From an uncultured Oscillospiraceae bacterium (GTDB lineage Bacteria > Bacillota > Clostridia > Oscillospirales > Oscillospiraceae), in NCBI GenBank assembly GCA_934655875.1, contig CAKUHB010000003.1, positions 62,001 through 126,000 of the forward strand: a DNA stretch of 64,000 nt, written 5' to 3'. The position numbers and the translations under genes were made by a program. The notes beneath the pieces are model-generated. The model did no database searches. It saw nothing but the letters and a program-made list of their open reading frames with translations, and was not told the origin of the DNA. This document shows positions 37,509-44,575 of the stretch, piece after piece (position 1 is the first letter of the stretch; every line of letters begins with the position of its first letter).

Positions 37509-37940
37509 ATGCCCACCATCAAGATCCATTATTTTTCTGACGATCTGCCCCGCCTGCAAAAGACCGGCAAGGGCGACTGGATCGATCTTTACTGCGCGCA
37601 GACCATGCAGCTGCACGCGGGCGAATTTACCCTTGTTCCGCTTGGCGTGTCCATGCAGCTGCCGGAGGGATATGAGGCGCGGACCGCTCCCCGCTCGTCC
37701 ACGTTCAAGCGCTGGGGCATCCTACAGGCCAACTCCGTCGGTGTAATCGACAACAGCTACTGCGGAACGAACGACGAATGGAAGCTCCCGGTCTATGCCA
37801 CGCGCGACACCGTCCTTGAAAAGGGCGACCGCATCTGCCAATTCCGCATCTACGAGGTTCAGCCGCCCATCACGTTTGAGGAATGTGAAACGCTCAGCGA
37901 AACGGACCGCGGCGGCTTCGGCTCCACCGGCGTCAAATAA
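37509..37940 (+). CDS. dut: Trimeric dUTP diphosphatase
   Basis: 143 residues with the five dUTPase motifs: DLYCAQ (1), APRSSTFKRWG (2), GVIDNSYCG (3), GDRICQFRI (4), and C-terminal RGGFGSTG (5). Hydrolyses dUTP to dUMP. GGAGGAAGCC precedes the start; directly after nrdG, so likely one operon for DNA precursors. Confidence 0.93.
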   Translation: MPTIKIHYFSDDLPRLQKTGKGDWIDLYCAQTMQLHAGEFTLVPLGVSMQLPEGYEARTAPRSSTFKRWGILQANSVGVIDNSYCGTNDEWKLPVYATRDTVLEKGDRICQFRIYEVQPPITFEECETLSETDRGGFGSTGVK

Positions 37941-38016
37941 AAAACCAACGCGGCCCGACCGCCGCGCAGCGTGGGATCGGCAGGATCCCGGACTCTATGC
38001 AGAAAGGAAGAATTTC

Positions 38017-39390
38017 ATGAAAACGTTACTCAAAGGCGGCACCATCGTCTCCGCCGCCGGTTCCCGGGTCGCAGATCTTCTGATCGACGGGGAAACCATC
38101 GTCCAGATCGGCGAGCATCTTCCCGCGGACGGCGCCGCCGTCGTGGACGTCAGCGGCAAGCTGCTCTTCCCGGGCTTTATCGACGCCCACACGCATTTTG
38201 ATCTCGATGTCTGCAACACCACCACGGCCGACGATTTTGCATCCGGCACGCGCAGCGCCGTCTGCGGCGGCACGACCATGGTCATCGACTTCGCCTGCCC
38301 CAACAAGGGCGAGACGCTCGGCTATGGTCTTAACCTCTGGCACAAAAAGGCCGATGGCCGTTCGAGCTGCGATTACAGCTTCCACATGACCATCGACGAC
38401 TGGAACGAGGGCATCAAGGCGGAGATCCCCGCCATGTTTGCAGCCGGTATCCCGTCGTTCAAGATGTATATGACCTATCCCGCCATGATGATCGGCGATC
38501 AGGACATGTTCTATGCCTTGCAGGAGCTCCGGAAATACGGCGGCATCGCGGGCGTCCACTGCGAAAACGCAGGCGTCATCGACGCGCTGATCGCCGAGCA
38601 TAAGGCTGCCGGCAAAACTGCGCCGTCGTCGCACCCGCAGTGCCGCCCGAACCCGCTGGAAGCGGAAGCGGTCGCACATCTGCTGCGCATCACGCAGGTC
38701 GCGGACACGCCCATTGTCATCGTCCATCTGAGCACAAAGGAAGCGCTGGCCGAGGTCATGCAGGCGCGTGCACGCGGCCAGAAGGTCTATGTTGAGACCT
38801 GCCCGCATTACCTGCTGCTGGATGACAGCGTCTATTACCAGGAGGAGTATTCCGCTTCCGCCCGCTATATCTGCGCGCCCCCGATGCGCAAAAAGGAGGA
38901 TCAGGAGGTTCTTTGGAAGGCGCTGGCCAACGGCACCATTCAGACCATCTCGACCGACCATTGCAGCTTCACGTTACAGCAAAAGGACGCCGGCAAGGGC
39001 GATTTCACCAAGATCCCCGGCGGTCTGCCCGGCGTGGAGACGCGCGGCGTACTGCTCTACACCGCAGGCGTTGCCGCGGGCCGCATCACAAAGGAGCAGA
39101 TGTGCGCGCTTCTGTCGGAGAATCCCGCCCGCCTGTACGGCGCATACCCGCGCAAGGGCGTTCTGGCCGTCGGCAGCGACGCGGATATCGTCGTCTATGA
39201 TCCCGAAGCTGATACTGTCATCACAGCCGAAAGCCAGCATTCCGCTGCCGGCTACACGCCCTATGAGGGCTTCCGGACGCGCGGCTCGATCGCGCAGGTC
39301 TATCTGCGCGGCCAGCTGGCCGCCGAAAACGGCACACCGAAGCTCGGCCCCGCCGGCATCTATATCCCCCGCAAGCCGGGAACACTGTAA
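38017..39390 (+). CDS. Dihydropyrimidinase/D-hydantoinase
   Basis: 457 residues from the ATG at 38017 (GAAAGGAAG upstream); the longer open frame into dut is rejected. Amidohydrolase fold with two metals: DAHTHFD (HxH), carbamylated-lysine segment PSFKMYMTYPAMM, VHCENA, IVHLSTKEAL and STDHCSF with the catalytic Asp. Opens cyclic amide rings of dihydropyrimidines or hydantoins. No other pyrimidine-degradation gene adjoins, so the physiological substrate is uncertain; closely related allantoinase-like or phenylhydantoinase activities are possible. Confidence 0.87.
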   Translation: MKTLLKGGTIVSAAGSRVADLLIDGETIVQIGEHLPADGAAVVDVSGKLLFPGFIDAHTHFDLDVCNTTTADDFASGTRSAVCGGTTMVIDFACPNKGETLGYGLNLWHKKADGRSSCDYSFHMTIDDWNEGIKAEIPAMFAAGIPSFKMYMTYPAMMIGDQDMFYALQELRKYGGIAGVHCENAGVIDALIAEHKAAGKTAPSSHPQCRPNPLEAEAVAHLLRITQVADTPIVIVHLSTKEALAEVMQARARGQKVYVETCPHYLLLDDSVYYQEEYSASARYICAPPMRKKEDQEVLWKALANGTIQTISTDHCSFTLQQKDAGKGDFTKIPGGLPGVETRGVLLYTAGVAAGRITKEQMCALLSENPARLYGAYPRKGVLAVGSDADIVVYDPEADTVITAESQHSAAGYTPYEGFRTRGSIAQVYLRGQLAAENGTPKLGPAGIYIPRKPGTL

Positions 39391-39396
39391 GACGAA

Positions 39397-39436
39397 AAGC
39401 GGCCCTGTTCCGATCGGAACAGGGCCGCTTCTGTTT
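39397..39436. terminator. Long perfect palindrome terminating the hydantoinase gene
   Basis: 17-bp perfect inverted repeat 39397-39413/39414-39430 followed by CTGTTT; also serves the convergent small gene at 39451. Confidence 0.8.
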
Positions 39437-39450
39437 ATCTGCGGGTTCAA

Positions 39451-39702
39451 TTACGCTTCGCCGTTTTCCTTGTCCAGCTCCGTCAAAAAGCCGATCAGAC
39501 GGGCTTCGTCCTCGTGCTTGTCGGCGAACAGCTCAAGATTGTCGCCCTGCTCGCCCAGGAGCTGGCCCAGCGCGATGTACTCGCTCAGTGCGCTCTTGAG
39601 GTTAAAAACGTCGCCTTCCTGGCTCTTGAGGTATACATTGCCTTCACATTCGTGGATGACCTTGCGGAATTGTTCGACCTCTTTGATGTTTCTCAGTTTC
39701 AT
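39451..39702 (-). CDS. Small conserved HPr-like protein of unknown function
   Basis: 83 residues starting MKLRNIKEVEQF at 39702. An ATG two codons earlier (39708) is only 2 nt from GGGAGG, whereas this one is at 8 nt, so this start is preferred. Predicted alternating strands and helices with GDVFNLKSALSEYIALGQLLGEQGDNLELF; this pattern recalls HPr-like beta-alpha proteins, but no phospho-His is evident. Acidic, soluble. I cannot assign a function. Confidence 0.65.
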   Translation of the reverse strand: MKLRNIKEVEQFRKVIHECEGNVYLKSQEGDVFNLKSALSEYIALGQLLGEQGDNLELFADKHEDEARLIGFLTELDKENGEA

Positions 39703-39754
39703 GTTCATTGCCTCCCATGCAATTTTTCAGTTCTTTGATCTCGTTTACGGTTGC

Positions 39755-39783
39755 AGTATACGCTGTAGGGGTCAAAAAATCAA
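39755..39783 (-). promoter_or_regulatory. Promoter of the small HPr-like gene
   Basis: Minus strand TTGATT (39783-39778), 17-bp spacer, TATACT (39760-39755). Confidence 0.65.
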
Positions 39784-39828
39784 GTGCACGATTGAACAAA
39801 ATAAACAAATTGGCTGCTCTGTTTTTGG

Positions 39829-40353
39829 TCAAGATACCGTATACAGCGGATATTCCTGGAATCTCGTAAGCGCAGCGCGGCGGCTGGCCGTGCCCGGCGC
39901 GAGAAAATGCGCCGACGCCGTGGACATGGTCGCGTGGCCGTCCTCCCGGCTCTCCCAGAGAACGATCAGGATAGAGCCAAAGTCCTTGTCCGCAAAGATG
40001 GCATAGATGGGCGACGTGTCCTGCTCATGAAGGCCGTACCAGCGGCCATCCTCCCGCGTCAGCTCCAGCGGATACGGCTGCTCCATGCCGTCGACACCGG
40101 AGATGGTCAGCGTGCCGATAAACATATTCTTATGGATCATGCTTTTGGTCAGTGTACCAGTGAGCGTCACGGCGTGCTCCACGGCGAAGCTCTCATCGTC
40201 CAGCGCGTATTCCGTGACGGTCTGCTCCACAGAGATCGGCGTCTGCGTCGGCACGAGGATCAGCACGACGATATTGAGGATCAGTATTGCGATCGCAAAG
40301 CCGAACACCACGCCCCGGTTTCTGGCGAACCAGCTGTTATTCTCCTGTCCCAT
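39829..40353 (-). CDS. Membrane-anchored protein of unknown function
   Basis: 174 residues. Short polar N-terminus, one membrane helix (about 14-34, GVVFGFAIAILILNIVVLIL), then an extracytoplasmic domain of about 140 residues rich in beta-forming sequence (TLTGTLTKSMIHKNMFIGTLTISG). GGAGGACATCC precedes the ATG. No family recognised. Neighbours do not indicate a role. Confidence 0.65.
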   Translation of the reverse strand: MGQENNSWFARNRGVVFGFAIAILILNIVVLILVPTQTPISVEQTVTEYALDDESFAVEHAVTLTGTLTKSMIHKNMFIGTLTISGVDGMEQPYPLELTREDGRWYGLHEQDTSPIYAIFADKDFGSILIVLWESREDGHATMSTASAHFLAPGTASRRAALTRFQEYPLYTVS

Positions 40354-40399
40354 GGATGTCCTCCCGCTTATTCTTCATAGATTCTTCAGGATTGGCGGC

Positions 40400-40556
40400 T
40401 TGAAATAGTTACAATTCAGTGTATAATAGATACAAATTGATAAACAGTGCCGTTTGTCATGAAAGGAGCTGATGCGATGCAGTAGGCACATGCTTTTTAC
40501 ACAACCAACCAAAAACCAGTCAGGGCGCGCCGCGGGCAGATCCGCGGCGCGCCCTG
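40400..40556 (+). ncRNA. Candidate short transcript (promoter to terminator, no gene)
   Basis: TTGAAA (40400-40405), 16-bp spacer and TATAAT (40422-40427) form a good + strand promoter, and a 15-bp perfect hairpin (40521-40535/40542-40556) followed by TGTGTGTTATTAT can end the RNA about 120 nt later. Between them is AAAGGAG with a minimal ORF (ATGAAAGGAGCTGATGCGATGCAG split by the stop TAG at 40483-40485; shortest reading Met-Gln). May be a small RNA or a leader relic. Confidence 0.4.
40521..40556 (-). terminator. Intrinsic terminator of the lipoprotein gene
   Basis: 15-bp perfect GC stem 40521-40535/40542-40556; on the minus strand it is followed by ACTGGTTTTTGG. Confidence 0.75.
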
Positions 40557-40597
40557 TGTGTTATTATACCGGAAACCCGGTCTCTGCGCAAGTCCTG

Positions 40598-41884
40598 TTA
40601 TCCGGCGTAGGGCACCAGCTCAAAATAATTGAGCTCCGGCTCGCCGTCAATATACCACTGCCAATCGCCTTCCGGCTTTTCAATGTAGACGCGGCCAGCC
40701 GTGCCGTCCTCGGTGACGACATCGACGAAGCTCTTGCCGTCGGTGCCCGTGACCTGCAGGACGGTGCCCTGCGGGAACGTGGTCTGTGTGCCGTCGTCCA
40801 GCGTGACCGGCAGCTCCACGACAACGGACAGCTTGGAATAGCTGGTGTTGGCCGGGACGATCTGCCATGCATCGCCAAGCGGGCGCAGCTCGCCGTCGCG
40901 CAGGACATAGGCGCGGACCGCCTGATAGGAGCCGAGCACATCCTGCGTGCTTTCCAGCTGCAAGCTGCCGTCGGAGATATCCAGAATTTCCGCCTCCAGA
41001 TACTGTTCTCCGTCAATGGGGATCAGCTCCGGCGCGCCGGATTTGAACGACCAGACATTCAGCACATAATCGTCGCTGGCCATATCACCGCAGAAATAGA
41101 TCTCAGGATAGCTGTCGGTGTCCAGATCGGCCAGCCAGACGTGGGCATTGAAACTGGGCGGATAGCTGCTCTGCTCAACCACGCCGGTGTCAAAGATCTC
41201 GTCGCCCTTCTGCACGCGCAGGATGAACGACTGCTGGTCGTACTGATCCCAGATACGCAGCATCTGGATCTCTTCCGGCGTGCCGCAGCCGTCCAGATCG
41301 GCTTCGCCGCGGCTGACGATCTCCGTGCGGACCGCCTGGAAGCCATAGAGCGTCAGGCCGTCATACGGGATCTCCGCCGGAGCGGCGTCCTGAATGGGCA
41401 GCTCGACTGTGGTGAACGGCTCATAGACCGGCTCCTCCGGCTGCGGTTCGTCCGGCTGCTCCGGCGTCGGATCCGGCTGCACCTGGGTCACGTCCTCATC
41501 CGGCACGACGCGGATGGCTACGGCGATCACCTCTGCCGGGTTGCCCGGCGTGGGATCGCCAAGATACGTGATATCCACGCACAGCTCCGGCGACAGCTCG
41601 GAGACGGCGATCGGCCAGCCGTCTGCACCGGTCGGCACCAGCCCATCGGCCAGCTGCACGGCGACGGCGGTCGCCGAAGCGTCGGCAAAGCTGCCCGGCT
41701 CCGGCGTGACCAGCAGCATATCGCTGCCGGCAGAAAGAATATCCGCGGTAAACGTTGCAACGCGAACCGGCTCTGCGGCGGCCGGCTGCGGCTCATCCTG
41801 TTCCTGCGCGGGCGCAGGATCGGCGGCACAGCCGCACAGCAGCACCAGAACCAGCGCTGCCAGAATGACAGAAAGCTTTTTCAT
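40598..41884 (-). CDS. Lipoprotein of unknown function with SH3-like C-terminus
   Basis: 428 residues. Lipoprotein signal peptide MKKLSVILAALVLVLLCGC with lipobox LCGC, then a Pro/Glu-rich linker. Central region has repeated DLDGCGTPEEI and ADLDTDSYPEIYF motifs, resembling FG-GAP/VCBS calcium-type loops, and the last ~75 residues (PQGTVLQVTGTDGKSFVDVV and on) look like a bacterial SH3 domain. Expected on the outer face of the membrane. A second Pro/Glu-rich spacer lies near residues 133-155. Role unknown; cell-wall association is inference. Confidence 0.75.
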   Translation of the reverse strand: MKKLSVILAALVLVLLCGCAADPAPAQEQDEPQPAAAEPVRVATFTADILSAGSDMLLVTPEPGSFADASATAVAVQLADGLVPTGADGWPIAVSELSPELCVDITYLGDPTPGNPAEVIAVAIRVVPDEDVTQVQPDPTPEQPDEPQPEEPVYEPFTTVELPIQDAAPAEIPYDGLTLYGFQAVRTEIVSRGEADLDGCGTPEEIQMLRIWDQYDQQSFILRVQKGDEIFDTGVVEQSSYPPSFNAHVWLADLDTDSYPEIYFCGDMASDDYVLNVWSFKSGAPELIPIDGEQYLEAEILDISDGSLQLESTQDVLGSYQAVRAYVLRDGELRPLGDAWQIVPANTSYSKLSVVVELPVTLDDGTQTTFPQGTVLQVTGTDGKSFVDVVTEDGTAGRVYIEKPEGDWQWYIDGEPELNYFELVPYAG

Positions 41885-41970
41885 ATATCCTCCTCATGGC
41901 TCCGCCGCTTGCCCATGGATGGGGCCGCGGAGCGAAGAACTCTCTCGTTTGCTGCTTTCCCAGCGTCACC

Positions 41971-41999
41971 ATCATAGCGGATTGACGCGCATTCGTCAA
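41971..41999 (-). promoter_or_regulatory. Promoter of the lipoprotein gene
   Basis: Minus strand TTGACG (41999-41994), 17-bp spacer, TATGAT (41976-41971). The remaining spacer to 42100 holds nothing else evident. Confidence 0.7.
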
Positions 42000-42100
42000 T
42001 GGACAGTTTCGCATATTTTGGATTTATTTTACCCGGTTTGTCCGTCAGAATGCGGTTTTCGCTTGATTATGTGAACTTGCGAAAACAATTTGTAATGATT

Positions 42101-42129
42101 GAAAAAGCAGCCCCGGCAAAAGCCGGGGC
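42101..42129 (-). terminator. Intrinsic terminator of the E2-like acyltransferase gene
   Basis: 8-bp stem 42110-42117/42122-42129; on the minus strand the hairpin is followed by TGC and T5. Confidence 0.8.
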
Positions 42130-42151
42130 CGTCGGATCTGTATGGATATAG

Positions 42152-43573
42152 TCACTCGATGTCGTGATTGACCACCGCGGGCGGCTTGTCCAGCAGCTCG
42201 GGATGGGACAGCAGCCGCTTGAGGTGCTTGAGCGTGGTCGCATAATAGAAGCCGTCGCAGATGCGTTCGTCGGTATTGACGGTGTAGTCGATGTACTTGC
42301 GGCGGACGACAGTGCCGTCGTCGAGGACTTCGTTTTTGTGGTGCTTGCAGCCGAAGGATACAAACACCGGCATGTTGCCGAAGTCATACAGGTGATGCAC
42401 GATCGGCGGGATGCCGAGCGAGCCCATGGAGGTAAAGAAGATCGACGCGTGGAACGGGCTGACCTCCAGCAGGAACTTGGGCAGCAGGCCGAAGTAATCC
42501 ATCGTCTTCAGCACCCAGACCACAAACTTGAACAGCACGCCGGGAATGAGCGAGAGGGCCTTGGCCGTCTTGTCAAAGTCGCTGCCGCCGATGGCCTGCC
42601 CCTGAATGGCGCGGATCCCGTCGTTGACCTTCTGGTAGATCTCCTCGATGCCGTCCGTGGGCTTGAGGTGCAGCTTCATGATGGATTCCGGCGCGCTCGT
42701 GTCCATCTCGGTCTTGACGACCATGCAGAACTGGATATCGTCGCCGCGGCTATAGACCTGCTGGCCGGAGAGGAAGCGGTTGAGCGCGGGATATTTGGCC
42801 ACGCACTGCACATACGCGGCAAGGAACACATGCGTCATGCCGAAGCTGGTATAGCCCTGCTTGCGCTTTTCGCGGATATAGCGCTCAATGGCCGAAATTT
42901 CGACCGTTTCATGGATGCAGTTCGACGCGCCGCAGCGAACCGGCATGATATAGTTCGCCACGACCGTCATCGGGTCGAGCGTGCGGAGCTTGCGGCCGTC
43001 CGGCCGGTCGCCCCAGGTGGGATGATAGTCTCCGTCCAGATAAATGCCCGTGCCGAAGAGCGTCAGAATGCCGCCCAGCAAAAACAGCATATCCGGCAGC
43101 GTCTGGCGCAGCTGATCCCAGCTGCCGCGGGCGAACGCGGACTGATGCATCGCGCACAGCACGCCGAGCGCCGCAAGGAGCAGCAGCAGAAGCGGCACAG
43201 TGCTCTTGACCAGGCCGCTGACCGTCACGGTATAGAACGCGGCGACGGCCAGATACGCGACCCAGCAGACGAAAATCAGCCAGATCGGCATGCCGCTCAT
43301 GCTGATCTTGATGCCGTAGTACAGCGTCAGCAGCATGACAGGAATGGAAGACCGGTAAAACCGATCCTTGCCGTCACACAGAATATTCAGCACATAGAAC
43401 AGGCAGCCCGCAACCGGAAGCACAACCAGAAGCCACATCGTCCTTGCGTCCGCGCCTTTCCCGCAGACATTTGCAATGCGGAGCGCCGCCGAAGCCACCA
43501 TCGCCAGTGCCGCCAGCCATATGAGCACGCTCTTCCGGCTGACATAGTAAGCAACTCTCTTCTTCATATACAT
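42152..43573 (-). CDS. Membrane protein with 2-oxoacid dehydrogenase E2-like acyltransferase domain lacking catalytic His
   Basis: 473 residues (or 471 from the ATG at 43567). Five hydrophobic segments fill residues ~15-175, followed by a cytosolic domain with the chloramphenicol-acetyltransferase/E2 catalytic fold: SFGMTHVFLAAYVQCVAKYP, FMVV-type strand FCMVVKTEMD, FTSMGSLGIPPIVHHL and the C-terminal NTDERICDGFYYATTLKHLKRLL-SHPELL. In active E2/CAT enzymes the last motif is HRxxDG; here the His position is Glu (DERICDG), so transacylation by the usual mechanism is unlikely. No lipoyl domain. Possibly a regulatory or non-canonical enzyme. No ribosome binding site is visible; see promoter entry. 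Confidence 0.75.
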   Translation of the reverse strand: MYMKKRVAYYVSRKSVLIWLAALAMVASAALRIANVCGKGADARTMWLLVVLPVAGCLFYVLNILCDGKDRFYRSSIPVMLLTLYYGIKISMSGMPIWLIFVCWVAYLAVAAFYTVTVSGLVKSTVPLLLLLLAALGVLCAMHQSAFARGSWDQLRQTLPDMLFLLGGILTLFGTGIYLDGDYHPTWGDRPDGRKLRTLDPMTVVANYIMPVRCGASNCIHETVEISAIERYIREKRKQGYTSFGMTHVFLAAYVQCVAKYPALNRFLSGQQVYSRGDDIQFCMVVKTEMDTSAPESIMKLHLKPTDGIEEIYQKVNDGIRAIQGQAIGGSDFDKTAKALSLIPGVLFKFVVWVLKTMDYFGLLPKFLLEVSPFHASIFFTSMGSLGIPPIVHHLYDFGNMPVFVSFGCKHHKNEVLDDGTVVRRKYIDYTVNTDERICDGFYYATTLKHLKRLLSHPELLDKPPAVVNHDIE

Positions 43574-43579
43574 GTGTAT

Positions 43580-43608
43580 ATCATATCAGTCACAGGCGAA
43601 AAATGCAA
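43580..43608 (-). promoter_or_regulatory. Promoter of the E2-like gene, with start codon at the expected +1
   Basis: Minus strand TTGCAT (43608-43603), 17-bp spacer, TATGAT (43585-43580). Transcription should begin at about 43573, the first base of the ATG, implying a leaderless or nearly leaderless mRNA. A palindrome (43566-43581, ATATACATGTGTATAT) spans the site. Confidence 0.6.
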
Positions 43609-43638
43609 GAAAAAGTCACGCCGCCCGGACGGGCGGCG
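43608..43638 (-). terminator. Terminator upstream of the E2-like gene for minus-strand transcripts from the repeat array
   Basis: 8-bp GC stem 43619-43626/43631-43638 with GGAC loop; minus strand continues TGACTTTTTCT. It insulates the E2-like gene from antisense promoters of the three modules beyond it. Confidence 0.7.
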
Positions 43639-43642
43639 ATAA

Positions 43643-43929
43643 TTGACAATTTGTTCGGGGTATGGTAGACTGAATGTGGTTCTTATGAACCCCTAGGCTC
43701 CAACACAGCGATAGGCGGTTTTGCCTCCCGAAAGGGGGGATGTATATGCCGGTGACGATCACGTTCCATATCTTTGGACTTACCGTATCCATCCGCATTA
43801 CATGCCGAAACCGCCACTCTGCAAAGTGACGGTTTCGAGATTTTCTCAGCTGCTGCTTAGCTAGAGGCAAAACCGCTTGTCGCGGAGCCTTTGATATTTT
43901 CATTATAACAGGTTGCACAGATTTGTCAA
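43643..43929. repeat. Tandem module A: candidate type I toxin-antitoxin unit
   Basis: Sense promoter TTGACA 43643-43648, 17 bp, TAGACT 43666-43671. 5' stem GGTTC-TTAT-GAACC 43678-43691. Long-range pairing 43715-43727 with 43864-43876 (13 bp perfect). SD-masking hairpin CCTCCC-GAAA-GGGGGG 43724-43739. Convergent antisense promoter on the minus strand: TTGACA 43929-43924, 16 bp, TATAAT 43907-43902. About 65-70% alike to modules B and C by eye. Confidence 0.7.
43746..43829 (+). CDS. 27-residue small protein, module A (candidate type I toxin)
   Basis: ATG at 43746 with GGGGGGA six bases upstream and a TGA at 43827. Hydrophobic/beta-rich first 18 residues (MPVTITFHIFGLTVSIRI) followed by a basic tail ending CRNRHSAK. 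Shares ITFHIFG and RNRHS with the two sister genes. Most nucleotide differences among the copies are synonymous (ATC/ATT, TTT/TTC, GGA/GGT, CGA/AGA, TCT/TCG/TCC), which argues for real translation. The stop codon lies in a stem formed by GAAACCG and CGGTTTC. Family not recognised. Confidence 0.65.
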   Translation: MPVTITFHIFGLTVSIRITCRNRHSAK

Positions 43930-43950
43930 GAGGGGCGCATTCGCCGGGAT

Positions 43951-44250
43951 TTGACATTTTGTTCGAGGTATGCTAGACTGAATACGGTTCTTTTGAACCC
44001 CCAAGGGCACCAAAGCTATACGGCAGGCGGCATCTCGGTATCCTCCGAACGGGAGGTGAGAGACATGCCAATTACGATCACGTTCCATATTTTCGGTTTT
44101 ACCGTCACGGTACGTATCAAAGGCAGAAACCGCCACTCGGCAAAGTGACGGCTTCTGAACATCATTTAGTTCCCTAGCTAAACGAACCGGGACGCCGCAT
44201 GTCGTGGTGTCCTTGTGGTTTTATTATAACAGGTCACCCAGATTTGTCAA
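43951..44250. repeat. Tandem module B: candidate type I toxin-antitoxin unit
   Basis: Sense promoter TTGACA 43951-43956, 17 bp, TAGACT 43974-43979. 5' stem GGTTC-TTTT-GAACC. Long-range pairing 44027-44038 with 44187-44198 retained despite different sequence from A and C. SD-masking hairpin CCTCC-GAACG-GGAGG 44042-44055. Antisense promoter: TTGACA 44250-44245, 16 bp, TATAAT 44228-44223. Begins 21 bp after module A, and the spacer is nearly identical to that between B and C. Confidence 0.7.
44065..44148 (+). CDS. 27-residue small protein, module B (candidate type I toxin)
   Basis: ATG at 44065 preceded by GGGAGGTGAGAGAC; stop at 44146. Residues MPITITFHIFGFTVTVRI then KGRNRHSAK: an uncharged hydrophobic half and a strongly basic half, as in many short membrane-active toxins, although the beta-branched content is higher than in Fst/TxpA/Hok-type helices. 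The ribosome binding site is inside a stable hairpin. Confidence 0.68.
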   Translation: MPITITFHIFGFTVTVRIKGRNRHSAK

Positions 44251-44271
44251 GAGGGGCGTATTCGCCGGGAT

Positions 44272-44575
44272 TTGACATTTTGTTCGGGATAAGATAAAGT
44301 AAAAATGGTTCTTATGAACCCTAAGGGCACCAACACAGCGACGGGCGGTTTGACCTCGGAATCCTCTTGTAAAGGGGGGATTCGAAATGCCGATTATTTT
44401 GACATTCCATATTTTTGGATTGACCATTACGATCCGCATTAAAGGCCGAAACCGCCACTCCGACAAGTGACGGTTTCGAAGTCAATCTTCGTTTCTAACA
44501 CTTAAACCGAGGTCAAACCGCTTGTCGAGGTGTCCTTGGTTATTTTTATTATAACAGACGTGCCGGATTTGTCAA
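44272..44575. repeat. Tandem module C: candidate type I toxin-antitoxin unit
   Basis: Sense promoter TTGACA 44272-44277, 17 bp, TAAAGT 44295-44300 (weaker -10 than A and B). 5' stem GGTTC-TTAT-GAACC. Long-range pairing 44345-44359 with 44507-44521 (15 bp perfect). Antisense promoter: TTGACA 44575-44570, 16 bp, TATAAT 44553-44548. Confidence 0.7.
44387..44470 (+). CDS. 27-residue small protein, module C (candidate type I toxin)
   Basis: ATG at 44387 behind GGGGGGATTCGAA; stop at 44468. Residues MPIILTFHIFGLTITIRI then KGRNRHSDK. Same length and motif layout as copies A and B with conservative changes (V/I/L exchanges). Confidence 0.66.
   Translation: MPIILTFHIFGLTITIRIKGRNRHSDK

Noticed and set aside
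40472..41977. 501-codon + strand frame starting near the 40.4 kb promoter
   Set aside because: Covers the lipoprotein gene in antisense; composition is shadow-like, and a terminator hairpin (40521-40556) lies within its first codons.
43616..44466. Minus-strand ORFs of 77-113 codons across modules A-C that look alike
   Set aside because: Similarity follows from repeated DNA. Substitutions between copies fall at third positions of the sense 27-codon frame, not of these frames, and they lack ribosome binding sites.
43643..44575. Reading the triplicate region as a CRISPR-like or simple direct-repeat array
   Set aside because: Units are ~300 bp, diverged, and contain ordered promoters and a conserved frame, unlike short identical repeats with spacers.
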